Positions 44,213 through 54,091 are shown, counted from the stretch's first letter. The stretch: 64,000 nucleotides of DNA from Flavobacterium sp. LPB0248 (GCF_013388355.1 NZ_CP058246.1:2356001-2420000); one strand, 5' to 3'. Program-made: numbers and translations. The notes: generated from the sequence alone by a model not told the origin.

Positions 44213-45865
44213 TTATTTTCCTGTTTCTATATATAGCAAAGCGCGTTCCAAAACCTCATCTTTGCCTTGTTGAATGCCTAAAATTGTTGGTTTTATTTCA
44301 ATATCAGGTACAATTCCTACACGTTGGGTTTCTCTTCTGTCTGGGTAATAAACTCCAATACCAGAAAAATTAGTGTGATAACCACTAAAATCAAATTCAA
44401 AAACATTTCCGTCTGCTCCAGCGGTCTGACTTCCAATAATTGTAGTATTTCCAGCTGTTTGAAAACACATCGCCGTCCATTCTGACTGGCTTATAGAATT
44501 CTCATCCAATAATACAATCACTTTCCCTTTATAATTTTCTTTATTGTCAAACCCTGCATTTCTTCCATCCGTCCAAAAGTACTTGCCTGGATAGTTTAAA
44601 TAGGGATAAGTATAAATCACAAATTTCTCTTGTTTAGCATTTAAAAAATTCGAAATTTCTGCATAAGTACCTTGCGGATAATTTCTCATATCAAAAACAA
44701 TTGCTTTTGTATTTTTTAAAGCTTCAACCATATCTGGAACATTTTTGGGTTTAATAACTCCCATGTTTACGTAACCAATATTATTCTCCAAAAGTTTAAA
44801 TTTATCTTTCTTTATCTGAGCTCCTTTTTTAAACTCATTTCGATGCGAATCGTGATAGTTAAACCAAGTCATTGACTTTGTTTCGTATTTTCCATCTTTT
44901 AAGAATTCTACGTTTACCTTTTCAGATTCGCTCATTAAAATTGTGCGCAGAACTTTATCTAGAAAAGCAACGTCGTTTGAAGCAGAAACAACATCTCTTT
45001 TCTCTTCAATAATTTCTTTAATGCTCTTATCGTTTATTTTAGTAATTACAGTTCCAATTTTAATATTATCGACCTCTGCAAGACTATCTCCTAAAATCTC
45101 GGTAATTACTAATTTTTCATCTATTACTTTACCTGTTGCAGGAAAATAATAAAAACTCTTTTTTGCTGTTGCAGAAGACGGATAAATGTGAAACTCAACA
45201 TGAGTATCATTGAGTTTTGCCGCTGCTTTTCTCAATACTTTATAAAAATCTTCTGGTGTTTTGGACTCAACAACAGAAGGCAATAACTCGTTTAAAGTTT
45301 TATCCCATTTCTGATCCATTACATATTTGTATGGATAATAATATTCTACCACATTCCAATACGCATAAAGCATTAAAAGCTTTGAATTTTTATTAGTGTA
45401 ATCAAGATTAAAATAGTTTTTTAAATTTTTAAAACCGTCAAAACTTGGCCCAAATTCTTCATTACTTTGAAATCTATTTTCTTCAATAAATTTTAATTTC
45501 TTTGAAAGCTTTTTTGAAAACAGTTTGTCGCTGTTAATCCAACTTAAATCAAAATTTTTATCAAAGAACTTTACGTCTTTTGGTATTGCAATTGGCGCTA
45601 TTTCTTTTACTGGCCCCAAATCATCAATCCAATTTTCAAGAATTAATGAAAACTCTTCTTTGGTTTGTGCTTTTTCTATTTTAGGCAATTTCTCCAAAAG
45701 CTCATTATCCCAATTCAATTCTCCGCCAGCAACTTTGGGATGATAATATTTTAAAAATCCCCAGACTTTACAGGTTGCATAAAGCTTTTCGGTCTCTGTA
45801 ATTTTAGCGGCGCTAAAAATGCTTTGAGAAAAAACAATAAAAAGCAACAATGTAAACTTCTTCAT
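44213..45865 (-). CDS. S41 family peptidase (paralogue of 18458-20101)
   Basis: 550 aa with a signal peptide (MKKFTLLLFIVFSQSIFSAA). The same order as its paralogue: KVWGFLKYYHPKV region, PDZ-like segment (VITKINDKSIKEIIEEK), C-terminal S41 domain. The serine region is NSISQSEWTAMCFQTAG with Ser and Glu in place. The end GIVPDIEIKPTILGIQQGKDEVLERAL is almost the same as in the paralogue. Probably a periplasmic or surface protease. Confidence 0.86.
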   Translation of the reverse strand: MKKFTLLLFIVFSQSIFSAAKITETEKLYATCKVWGFLKYYHPKVAGGELNWDNELLEKLPKIEKAQTKEEFSLILENWIDDLGPVKEIAPIAIPKDVKFFDKNFDLSWINSDKLFSKKLSKKLKFIEENRFQSNEEFGPSFDGFKNLKNYFNLDYTNKNSKLLMLYAYWNVVEYYYPYKYVMDQKWDKTLNELLPSVVESKTPEDFYKVLRKAAAKLNDTHVEFHIYPSSATAKKSFYYFPATGKVIDEKLVITEILGDSLAEVDNIKIGTVITKINDKSIKEIIEEKRDVVSASNDVAFLDKVLRTILMSESEKVNVEFLKDGKYETKSMTWFNYHDSHRNEFKKGAQIKKDKFKLLENNIGYVNMGVIKPKNVPDMVEALKNTKAIVFDMRNYPQGTYAEISNFLNAKQEKFVIYTYPYLNYPGKYFWTDGRNAGFDNKENYKGKVIVLLDENSISQSEWTAMCFQTAGNTTIIGSQTAGADGNVFEFDFSGYHTNFSGIGVYYPDRRETQRVGIVPDIEIKPTILGIQQGKDEVLERALLYIETGK

Positions 45866-45994
45866 TAAAAGGGTAGGTTTAGGTTAAATGTTTTGGGCAA
45901 ATTCCTTTAAAAACAAAATCGAATTTAGAACTAAAATTCCAAATTCGATTGAGGTTTCCCGTAAACGGATAAAATTTTTCTTAATAATTGTATT

Positions 45995-46720
45995 TTAGTC
46001 CAATTCTTCCGAAAGCTGTTCTACTTGATCATAGTCTTCATAATCCTGAGAAATAGTCTGTAAAATGTCTTTACATTCTTTATATTTTCCTTGTTTTAGC
46101 TTAGACAAAGCCAGATTCCATTTTGCTTTTTCCTTATAAACAGAATTTCCTGCTTCCAATTCTTTAAAAATAGTTTCTGCCTTTACATATTTGTCAACCT
46201 GTAATAAGGATACTGCGTAGAAATATTTAATTTCATCTGAATTATTCTCTTTCAAAATCATTTCAAAAATCGGAATAGCGGTTTCGTATCTTTTTCCGTT
46301 GAAATTATTCTCTGCTTGTTTTAAAATGGCTTCAGACACGCCTCTTTCTGTAAAATAAGCGCTTTCTGGATGATTGTAATCTTCAAAATTAGGATAGTGT
46401 TTATAATCGAAGAAAAACAGTCCGAACATAATAATCACAGATGCCGCCGCCGCAAAATACCACGGTTTAAGCGAAACCACTTTGTTTTGTTTCTTATGGA
46501 AATATTTATCTGAAATTTTAGTGAGGTTTTCTTTAAAGATTTCTCTCTCTTCTTCTTGCCCAAATTTATTTTCCAATTGAAAATGTATTTCTTTGAAACT
46601 TTCAAATTCTGAAGCCAGTTCAGTATCTTCAGACAATTGTTTCTCAAAATTGTGTTTTTCATCAACGGTCAGTTCGCCTTGAAGATATTGATCAAATAAT
46701 ATATAGCGTTCTTCGTTCAT
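45995..46720 (-). CDS. TPR membrane protein, probable anti-sigma partner
   Basis: 241 aa. The N-terminal ~75 residues (ERYILFDQYLQGELTVDEKH, LASEFESFKEIHF) resemble zinc-less anti-sigma/zf-HC2-type cytoplasmic regions. One transmembrane helix follows (about 90-107, YFAAAASVIIMFGLFFF), then tetratricopeptide repeats (about 130-235). It starts 2 bases after the sigma-factor gene. This places the sigma-binding part inside and the TPR in the periplasm. The anti-sigma role is inferred. Confidence 0.75.
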   Translation of the reverse strand: MNEERYILFDQYLQGELTVDEKHNFEKQLSEDTELASEFESFKEIHFQLENKFGQEEEREIFKENLTKISDKYFHKKQNKVVSLKPWYFAAAASVIIMFGLFFFDYKHYPNFEDYNHPESAYFTERGVSEAILKQAENNFNGKRYETAIPIFEMILKENNSDEIKYFYAVSLLQVDKYVKAETIFKELEAGNSVYKEKAKWNLALSKLKQGKYKECKDILQTISQDYEDYDQVEQLSEELD

Positions 46721-46722
46721 GA

Positions 46723-47307
46723 TTAATTATTTTTTAAAGAGTTAAAATTTTTCGCTTCTTGAATCCACTGTGTCAGTTGGCCTACGCATAACGATTTCTT
46801 TTTACGTACATAACCGTAAGTCACGTTGAGTTTCTCGGCTACTTCTTCCATCGATTTTAAAGAAAAACTAAGTTTCAAAACTTCTTGGCACTTCTCTCCT
46901 AGTTTCTGAAACATGGTTTCAAAAAGTTTCTGTTTTTCATCAAATTCTTCGGCTTGCGCAACCAATTCGTGAGCAGATTCATTGATAGATACTACATTCT
47001 CATAAATTGTTACCCCTTTATTGGCAGAATTTTTCAATTCGTTCAGCCATCGTCTTTTGCACAATAAGAAAAAATAAGCATCAAAAGGACAGGTCAAAAA
47101 AAGTTTACCGGCTTTCGCCTGATTAAAAAGCAGAATCATGATTTCCTGAACTACGTCCTGCGCCTGATCTTTATCTCCGGAGTTATTGGTGATAAACTGC
47201 ACGACTTTGGGCGCAAATTTTTTATATATCATCTCGATAATCACTGAATCGTTTGCAGCAAGTCCGTCGATATATTTTTGATCAGGATGAATTTTATTTT
47301 GATCCAT
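46723..47307 (-). CDS. RNA polymerase sigma-70 family (ECF-type) factor
   Basis: 194 aa from ATG 47307 (MDQNKIHPDQKYIDGL). An upstream extension to 47403 is a hydrophobic shadow. Region 2 is IEMIYKKFAPKVVQFI with DKDQAQDVVQEIMILLF. Region 4 is LSFSLKSMEEVAEKLNVTYG with YVRKKKSLC. It lies directly before the TPR membrane gene and divergent from the envelope cluster 47438-54074, which may be its regulon. Confidence 0.9.
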   Translation of the reverse strand: MDQNKIHPDQKYIDGLAANDSVIIEMIYKKFAPKVVQFITNNSGDKDQAQDVVQEIMILLFNQAKAGKLFLTCPFDAYFFLLCKRRWLNELKNSANKGVTIYENVVSINESAHELVAQAEEFDEKQKLFETMFQKLGEKCQEVLKLSFSLKSMEEVAEKLNVTYGYVRKKKSLCVGQLTQWIQEAKNFNSLKNN

Positions 47308-47437
47308 AAAAAGACATTTTACAGCTAATTTAAAAAAAAGAATCCTAAAAACTTTTAAAATAAGAGGTAACAATAATACAATCAATTGTATATAACGAAA
47401 CAAAAGTCTTTTAAAAACCTTTAAAAAATTAAAAGAA

Positions 47438-47737
47438 ATGAAAAGTTATCAATTTATAGACGAAAAAAACCTAGATCGGTTTTACGAAATAATCGCTGCC
47501 AAAACACGCAATGGTTTTGTAATTACAGAACAAAATGAGAAACTGCCTTATGTGGTTTTGTCTAAAGAAAAGAAGACCATAAATCATGCATTTCATTTGT
47601 TTCTCAGTATCCTCACTTTTGGTTTTTGGGCAATTGTCTGGATTTATCTTATTCTAAAATTCTCTCGCAAAAAAGACATTTTAGTTGCTGTCGACGAAGA
47701 CGGAAATTTATTTGAAGACAAATGTATTTCTGCTTAA
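47438..47737 (+). CDS. Small membrane protein, unknown
   Basis: 99 aa. A soluble N-terminal half (MKSYQFIDEKNLDRFYEIIA, NGFVITEQNEKLPYVVLSKE) is followed by a hydrophobic hairpin or helix (about 50-72, HLFLSILTFGFWAIVWIYLI) and a charged tail. I recognise no family. It is divergent from the sigma gene, 130 bases away. Confidence 0.65.
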   Translation: MKSYQFIDEKNLDRFYEIIAAKTRNGFVITEQNEKLPYVVLSKEKKTINHAFHLFLSILTFGFWAIVWIYLILKFSRKKDILVAVDEDGNLFEDKCISA

Positions 47738-47923
47738 AACAAAAAAACAGGGGTAACAAATTTTCTACTCCCTTGATATAGCGATATACAAGCCTCTTAA
47801 AAATATTTTTAGAAAAGAAGGGTAACAAAATCAAACCCGAATTGATTTAACTAAAAATTAATTAACCAAATCTGAAAATCCTCTGAAAAAATTTCAGAAC
47901 AGATTTATAAAAAACTAGAAATT

Positions 47924-48907
47924 ATGAAAACAAATTTTAAAAAAATCGGACTTTTAATACTAGCTATGACAATGTTTGCAAGTTGTGACAATACTGACGG
48001 AGACGATATTAAACTTTCTCCACCAACTTCGGCAGCATTTAAAAGCATTAGCGAAAAAGGAGTAAAAAGAAACACGCAAAATTTTACCATGACCGCAGGA
48101 AATGGTGTTGTCACTTTAACTTCGGCAAAGGGTGTAAAGCTTTCCATTAACGGAGACTGTCTAACCAAAAATGGAAATCCGGTAACTGGACAAGTCGATA
48201 TAGAATACATTGAACTTTTTGACAAAGGAAATATGCTGGTAACCAATAAACCAACTATGGGACTTACAGCAGACGGAAAGAAAAATCTTTTGATTTCTGG
48301 AGGAGAATTCTTCATCAAAGCAACTCAGGGGGGAGTCGAATTACAAACTTCATGCAGTATGAACATGATTGTTCCGACGGCATTGACAAATGGTCTTGAT
48401 AATTTAATGACTTTATGGACTGGAGTTATTGATGAAGATGGCGAATTGGCCTGGAGAGAAGCAAAAGCAAATGCTGATGGAAATGGTGGAAAAGGTGGCG
48501 TACAAGGCGAAGGAAACAATTATTATGTCACTTTTGGAAACTTTGGATGGACAAACGTAGACCGTTTTTACAGCGATCCAAGACCAAAAACAACTCTTTT
48601 GGTAGATGTACCAGATGGATACAATAATACAAACAGTGCTGTTTATCTTTCTTATGATGGAGAAGGCACAAATGCTCTTGCTAAACTGGACACCTTTACT
48701 GCTCAAGGATTATTTAGCGAGCATTATGGACAAATTCCAATCGGATTAGCATGCCACATCATTTTTGCTACTGAAGATAATGGTAACTGGCGTTATGCAA
48801 TAAAAGGAGTGACAATTTCTGCCAATGCGGTTTATGAATTTAATTTATCCGAAACAACAGTCGGTACCGAAGCTCAACTGATTGCCGCAATTAATGCCAT
48901 ACAGTAG
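47924..48907 (+). CDS. Lipoprotein of unknown function
   Basis: 327 aa. The lipobox is AMTMFASC (Cys about 22). Beta-rich segments include VVTLTSAKGVKLSINGDCLT, PVTGQVDIEYIELFDKGNML and GEFFIKATQGGVEL. The repeated 'feature of interest, then TADGKKNLLISGGEF' style resembles Bacteroidetes carboxypeptidase-regulatory-like or adhesin lipoproteins, but no family can be named. It is the first of a run with the PKD, CHAT and retropepsin genes on the + strand. Confidence 0.7.
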   Translation: MKTNFKKIGLLILAMTMFASCDNTDGDDIKLSPPTSAAFKSISEKGVKRNTQNFTMTAGNGVVTLTSAKGVKLSINGDCLTKNGNPVTGQVDIEYIELFDKGNMLVTNKPTMGLTADGKKNLLISGGEFFIKATQGGVELQTSCSMNMIVPTALTNGLDNLMTLWTGVIDEDGELAWREAKANADGNGGKGGVQGEGNNYYVTFGNFGWTNVDRFYSDPRPKTTLLVDVPDGYNNTNSAVYLSYDGEGTNALAKLDTFTAQGLFSEHYGQIPIGLACHIIFATEDNGNWRYAIKGVTISANAVYEFNLSETTVGTEAQLIAAINAIQ

Positions 48908-49019
48908 CTTACAAATGCTTTTTTTAAGAAAAAGTGGTGATTTGCTCATCACTTTTTTTTACATTTAATCTTGTTTGAGATTTCATTCAGAAATTTTTAA
49001 ACCTCAAAACTATCTAGTT

Positions 49020-50972
49020 ATGAAACCACAACTGTCTATTTTCTTTATTCTATTTTCTATTCTCACAATAGGACAAACCAAAGTGAAAGACACCATAACG
49101 CGAAGAGCCAATATAGGTTTTATCCAAAACGGAAATCAGGTTTCTTTTAAACCCGAAACACCTCCTTTGATTCCGATTGCAGGTGCGCCAAAACCAAGTT
49201 ATTCTTATTTATGGGAATTGGGAGACGGGCATTACAGCAAAGAAGCCGAACCTAAACATGTTTATAAAAACAAAGGAACTTACACCACAAGACTTGCTGT
49301 AACCAATAATTACGATAACGGAAAACCTCCAGCAACTCGCCCTAAAAAAGTCGCTGTCAACGATATTACAGAAACCAATTATAAAGACATTGCTTCTATT
49401 GCCGACCAAAACGGTTTTGCGATTATTAAAAATTGTGATCCAATTCCAGATCAGGAAATGGTAGTTGTAGTGAGTTACCAAAATCTGGAGAATTATGTTT
49501 CTAGCGGAAAGCTTTATTTGTTTTATAATGAAAAGCAATTCAAACACAATAATTTCGAGTTAAGCGATTTCAGAACTTATGCGGGCGAACGTGAAGTAAA
49601 AGAAAACTTGGTCGCTGCTGTTGATGATTTAAATGATTCGAATACTTTTCTGGCTTCCGCCGAAGGGAATTTCAAAACCAAAAAATACCGAAATACCACA
49701 ACAGAAGAAGATCTAGACGCTTCTCTTTTAGACGCGAATAAAACGTATCACAATGTTTCTATTTTAGAATTTGACGATGCAAATCCTGGAGAAACCCGAA
49801 ATGTTTTTTACACTTTCAAAACTACTCCCGAAATGATAAAAGATACAAGCGCAACAGTTACAATGCGTGGTATTTTTGTGCCGAACAGAAGTTATAAAAA
49901 CCATAAAGTAAAAAATCTGGAAATGGAAATTGTGACTTCTCATGATCCTAATAAAATGGGGTCTAACGGAAGTTTTATGAATTACAGATTGGTTCGTTTT
50001 AAAAGAGTAAATTTTAAAACGCGCTTTCAGAATAATGGTGAAGGTCCTGCAAGAAAAATTCGTTTGGAAACCGATGTTCCGGAGATGTTCGACAAAAAAA
50101 CTTTTCAGATTGAAAGTATGTATCCCGAATGTCCGATTTGTCCAAAAGGAGAAGAACCAACAGTAAGCTGTCTCGATACGATCATCAAACAGAAACAAAT
50201 TATTTTCACCTTCAAAAATATTTATCTGCCTGGAAGCGAACAGAAAAATGTACAGGAAAAGGATTCTACGAAAGGTTTTGTAAAATACTCTATGAAGTTT
50301 GGCGAAGATTTTCATAAAGTAAAAACCAAAAGCCGAACTGCGATTATATTTGATAAAAATGAACCTATAATCACAAATTACGCCACTACCCGATTCTTGC
50401 CCGGAATTTCGATTGGAGCAAAAGCGGGTTATAATTTTTATCCCGATTTAGATAAATCGACCAGTTATTTTGTCGGTGCTACGCTTTCGCCTTTTAAATC
50501 GTATCGCTTTTATTGGCAGGTAGAATGGGAAAATGCTTTAAACAAATATAATAGCGCCGTAAATGTCTCCGAAGAGTTTACTACGAATGCCAACGGAACA
50601 AGGCAATTGGTGCGCACCACAACTGCAACCGAAAATAAAAATATCAATTGGGAAATTCCAGTTTTAATTCGCTACAATATCAATAATTATATCGGAGTTG
50701 GAGCAGGAATTCAGGCGAATGTAAATGTTTATTCAGAACAAAATCAAACGATCACAGTTGATACTTATGAAGGCGATAAAGGAAACTTTTTAATCAGTTC
50801 TAATACAAGTTCTAATACGATAAAAAACAATTTCTCGGGCTTTAAAACTGGGCTTTTATTTGATTTGACAGCTGGTTTTGCCAGAATCGGACCAAGTTTG
50901 GGCGCACGTTATGTGATTAATTTTGAACAGAATTTTAATTATTTTCAGGTTTATGGGATTTGGAAGTTTTAA
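49020..50972 (+). CDS. PKD domain protein with C-terminal outer-membrane barrel region
   Basis: 650 aa from ATG 49020, which begins the signal peptide (MKPQLSIFFILFSILTIGQ); the frame is open 15 codons further up. A PKD domain lies at about 45-115 (SYLWELGDGHYSKEAEPKHV, GTYTTRLAVTN). Middle beta domains follow, including a Cys pair in YPECPICPKGEE. The last ~170 residues alternate strands typical of a barrel and end in FQVYGIWKF. It is probably surface-exposed. Confidence 0.78.
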   Translation: MKPQLSIFFILFSILTIGQTKVKDTITRRANIGFIQNGNQVSFKPETPPLIPIAGAPKPSYSYLWELGDGHYSKEAEPKHVYKNKGTYTTRLAVTNNYDNGKPPATRPKKVAVNDITETNYKDIASIADQNGFAIIKNCDPIPDQEMVVVVSYQNLENYVSSGKLYLFYNEKQFKHNNFELSDFRTYAGEREVKENLVAAVDDLNDSNTFLASAEGNFKTKKYRNTTTEEDLDASLLDANKTYHNVSILEFDDANPGETRNVFYTFKTTPEMIKDTSATVTMRGIFVPNRSYKNHKVKNLEMEIVTSHDPNKMGSNGSFMNYRLVRFKRVNFKTRFQNNGEGPARKIRLETDVPEMFDKKTFQIESMYPECPICPKGEEPTVSCLDTIIKQKQIIFTFKNIYLPGSEQKNVQEKDSTKGFVKYSMKFGEDFHKVKTKSRTAIIFDKNEPIITNYATTRFLPGISIGAKAGYNFYPDLDKSTSYFVGATLSPFKSYRFYWQVEWENALNKYNSAVNVSEEFTTNANGTRQLVRTTTATENKNINWEIPVLIRYNINNYIGVGAGIQANVNVYSEQNQTITVDTYEGDKGNFLISSNTSSNTIKNNFSGFKTGLLFDLTAGFARIGPSLGARYVINFEQNFNYFQVYGIWKF

Positions 50973-50983
50973 AGATTATACCA

Positions 50984-51050
50984 CAGAGAGACACAAAGTA
51001 TTTTTCTTTTGCGAATCTCTGCGAAAAAATCTTTGTGCATCTCTGCGAAA
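50984..51050. repeat. 'Word hairpin' between the PKD and CHAT genes
   Basis: CAGAGAGACACAAAG (50984-50998) is inverted at 51031-51045 (13 of 15). ATCTCTGCGAAA occurs exactly twice, at 51015-51026 and 51039-51050. Same architecture as the leu-cluster repeats. Confidence 0.7.
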
Positions 51051-51064
51051 TAAAAAAGCTTAAT

Positions 51065-53677
51065 ATGAACTTATATCACTTATATGGTTTTATTTTCCTT
51101 TTCCTGAGTCTGAATGTTTTCGGACAAAGTCAGGAAGCTAAAATATATAATGCCGTGGATCGTTTTACCGTAAATCCTTCCGCGGAAGCGTTACAAAATT
51201 TAAAAAGTATTGAAATTGATTTTTGGAAAAGTGCCAAACCTAAAACCAAAGAAGAATTACTGGCAATTGTCATTTTAAATTGCAACAAAGCGTATTATGA
51301 AAATCAGTTTGGGCAGAATTTGGATGCTATAAAGAGTTATGAAAAAGCTTGGATGGTTTATCAGAAAAACAAACTGAAGAATTATGACATAATTGAATTT
51401 TGCTTAAAACCTTTAGGCAATTTGTATACCGTTTTGGGCGATTATGAAAATGCCGAAAATACCATCAAACAATATTATTTTATTGCCAGTCAGCAGAAAA
51501 ATAAGAGTCAAAAAACAGCTGCAATTCTAAACCTCTCCAATGTTTATCAAAATACCGGTAACGTTTATAAAGCGATAGATTTAATCGAAAAAACAATTCA
51601 GACCGAAAAGCTTTCTAATAAAGAAAAAGCTCTTTTGCTGAATAATTTAGGCACAAACTATGTTTTATCTTCTAAAAAATCGGAGGCACAAACTTCTTTT
51701 TTGAAAGCGGTTGCTCTTCTAAAAAATGACATATCACAAACCGAAACTTTGGCGAATGCATATCGAAATCTGGCACAGCTGAAAGTAAATGAAAATGATT
51801 TTAAAAAAGCATCTGAATACTTTGAAAAAGCCAAAACGGAATTCAATAAAACGCCGAACAGAGAACCTAGAAAAATAGGACAGTTTTATTTTGAAGCTGC
51901 TTTTATTGCTTTCAGCGAAGGAAAATTAGCGGAAGCGCAAGAAAATATCACATTAATATTCAAAACACTTCTTCCATCCTTTTCAAATTCCAAAAACAGA
52001 TTGCCAAATCAGAATTCGCTTTATGCGGAAACCGTTTTATTAGATGCTTTAGATTTGCAGGCTTTGATTTTTTTAGCTGAAAATCAGCCTAAAAATGCCT
52101 TGAAAAGTTTTGGGCTTTCTTTTAAAATTGAAGAAACGATCCAGTCGCTTTTGGTTTATGAAAATTCTAAAATTATAACACAAGTCAGAAACCGAAACCG
52201 TACTGAAAAATGCATCGAAATCTATCTTTCTCTTTTTGAAAAAGAGAGAAAAATGACTTATTTGGAAAGTGCTTTTCTACTTTCGGAGCAGACAAAATCT
52301 ATTGTTTTAAAGAATCATTTGAAAAACTTAGAAACGATTTCAAGAGAGGAAAAACTGATTTTACAGCAATTGCAAAATTGGAATGCTACAATTTTAAAAG
52401 AACAGCAAAAATTGGAATTGGCCGATATTTCGAAAATCAATGAAGCGGTTAAAAAGCAGAATGAATTGATGCTGCTTTTGAAAACGAAACAAAGTAAAAC
52501 AGACTCAAAAAAGAATCCTAGCTTTGATCTTTCTGGTCTTTTCACCAAATTAGAAAAAGACAATGCTATATTAATAGAATACTTTTTTGGAGCTCATTGC
52601 ATTTATAATTTTACTTTAGAAAATAAAAAAATTGCACTGCATAAAATTGAAACAGATGATAAAGACTTACTTTCATTCATAGGTTTATTTAAAGATCCTT
52701 CGATAATTGCCAATAATCCTAAAAAGTATAATTTACTTGGAAATAAAATCTATCAGAAACTTCAAATTCCAAAAGTTGAAAAGCACAAAAATTTAATTAT
52801 TGTTCCTGATGGTATTCTGTCTTTTCTGCCTTTTGAAGCTTTAGTAAGTGAAACTTCAAACACGTCAAATTTTACGAAAATGCATTATTTACTAGACAAG
52901 TTTGATATTGCCTACAACAATTCTGCAGAATTGTATTTGAATGCGAATACGCTTTCAAGTGGCAAAAGAAATATTCTAGGTCTTTTTCCTGTTTTCGGAA
53001 AAACCAATTACGAACTTCCTTTTTCAAAAAATGAGTTGCAATCTATAAAACACAATTTTGACGGACAGTTTTTTGAAAATGAAAATGCCACTTTTTCAAA
53101 CTTTAAAAATAATGTTATAGGAAAATCAATTATTCATCTGAGCACACATGCCTCTTCGGGAGATTTTGAAATTCCGGCGAGCATTAAGTTTTACGATCAG
53201 GAAATCCTGTTTTCTGAATTGTATAATCTACAGCTCAATCCAGATTTAGTGGTTCTAAGCGCCTGCGAAACAGGAATTGGAAAACTCTATAAAGGCGAAG
53301 GCGCTATGAGCATTGCCAGAGGTTTTCAGTTTGCAGGAGCGCAAAATCTATTATTTTCTTTGTGGAATGTAAACGATTATACGACTTCTGTTTTCATGGA
53401 TTATTTTTATAAAGATCTTAAACATAATTCTTCTTTTGTACACGCAACGGCAAATGCAAAAAGGAAATTTTTAAAAGATGAAAATATTCCCAACGCAAAA
53501 AAGTCACCTTATTACTGGAGTGCTTTTGTATATTACGGCACTCTTGAAAAACCCGAAACACAAACCAATTATATCTTCTATATCATTAGTTTTTTGGCTG
53601 TAATTGGCTTATTTTTGGGTTTCAATCAGTACAGAAATGGAAAATCTTCACGAAATTCTCAAAAAAGAGAATTATAA
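51065..53677 (+). CDS. Secreted TPR-CHAT (caspase-like) protein
   Basis: 870 aa from ATG 51065, which begins a signal peptide (MNLYHLYGFIFLFLSLNVFG); an upstream extension to 50960 runs through the intergenic repeat. TPR repeats fill about 20-430. The CHAT protease domain fills about 560-830, with the catalytic His695 in IHLSTHASSG and Cys734 in VLSACETGIG. A C-terminal transmembrane helix is at about 838-856 (FYIISFLAVIGLFLGF). The predicted location is the envelope, not the cytoplasm where most CHAT proteins act. It overlaps the next gene by 41 bases. Confidence 0.88.
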   Translation: MNLYHLYGFIFLFLSLNVFGQSQEAKIYNAVDRFTVNPSAEALQNLKSIEIDFWKSAKPKTKEELLAIVILNCNKAYYENQFGQNLDAIKSYEKAWMVYQKNKLKNYDIIEFCLKPLGNLYTVLGDYENAENTIKQYYFIASQQKNKSQKTAAILNLSNVYQNTGNVYKAIDLIEKTIQTEKLSNKEKALLLNNLGTNYVLSSKKSEAQTSFLKAVALLKNDISQTETLANAYRNLAQLKVNENDFKKASEYFEKAKTEFNKTPNREPRKIGQFYFEAAFIAFSEGKLAEAQENITLIFKTLLPSFSNSKNRLPNQNSLYAETVLLDALDLQALIFLAENQPKNALKSFGLSFKIEETIQSLLVYENSKIITQVRNRNRTEKCIEIYLSLFEKERKMTYLESAFLLSEQTKSIVLKNHLKNLETISREEKLILQQLQNWNATILKEQQKLELADISKINEAVKKQNELMLLLKTKQSKTDSKKNPSFDLSGLFTKLEKDNAILIEYFFGAHCIYNFTLENKKIALHKIETDDKDLLSFIGLFKDPSIIANNPKKYNLLGNKIYQKLQIPKVEKHKNLIIVPDGILSFLPFEALVSETSNTSNFTKMHYLLDKFDIAYNNSAELYLNANTLSSGKRNILGLFPVFGKTNYELPFSKNELQSIKHNFDGQFFENENATFSNFKNNVIGKSIIHLSTHASSGDFEIPASIKFYDQEILFSELYNLQLNPDLVVLSACETGIGKLYKGEGAMSIARGFQFAGAQNLLFSLWNVNDYTTSVFMDYFYKDLKHNSSFVHATANAKRKFLKDENIPNAKKSPYYWSAFVYYGTLEKPETQTNYIFYIISFLAVIGLFLGFNQYRNGKSSRNSQKREL

Positions 53678-54074
53678 AAAAATAAAATTCAAAATCACTA
53701 AAACACAGCATTTGCAGATAAAAGCCAAAATAAATGGCATTTCTGGCAATTTCATTTTAGACACAGGCGCATCCAACACTTGCGTGGGTTTTGAGTCTAT
53801 TGAGCGTTTTGAACTTTCTGCAAAAAACTCTAAAACAAAAGCTTCTGGAGCAGGCGGAACTGGAATGACAACACAGATCTCGTCTCAAAATAAATTGCAA
53901 TTAGGAAGCTGGAAAAGCAAAAATTTTAGTATCGTAATTTTTGACCTTTCACATGTTAATGAAGCTTTAGAATCTTTTAAGGCCAAAGCCGTTCATGGCA
54001 TTATTGGCGCTGATGTTTTATTGGAGGGAAAAGCGATTATTGACTATTTTAATCATTATTTGTATTTAAAATAG
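53637..54074 (+). CDS. Retropepsin-like aspartic protease
   Basis: 145 aa from ATG 53637. A single aspartic-protease lobe with FILDTGASNTCVG (Asp about 42) and the hydrophobic-hydrophobic-Gly motif GIIGADVLL near the C-terminus; such enzymes act as dimers. No signal peptide is visible. It starts inside the CHAT gene (41-base overlap), so the two proteases are translationally coupled and probably function together. Confidence 0.85.
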   Translation: MENLHEILKKENYKKIKFKITKTQHLQIKAKINGISGNFILDTGASNTCVGFESIERFELSAKNSKTKASGAGGTGMTTQISSQNKLQLGSWKSKNFSIVIFDLSHVNEALESFKAKAVHGIIGADVLLEGKAIIDYFNHYLYLK

Positions 54075-54091
54075 AAAAATTACAAATAAAA

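Noticed and set aside
47308..47403. Extended start of the sigma factor (hydrophobic 32 residues)
   Set aside because: Not part of the sigma fold; ATG 47307 gives the normal size of an ECF factor.
49764..50315. 183-aa ORF antisense to the PKD gene
   Set aside because: Phe/Ile-rich composition typical of a shadow frame; the + strand protein has a signal peptide and recognisable domains.
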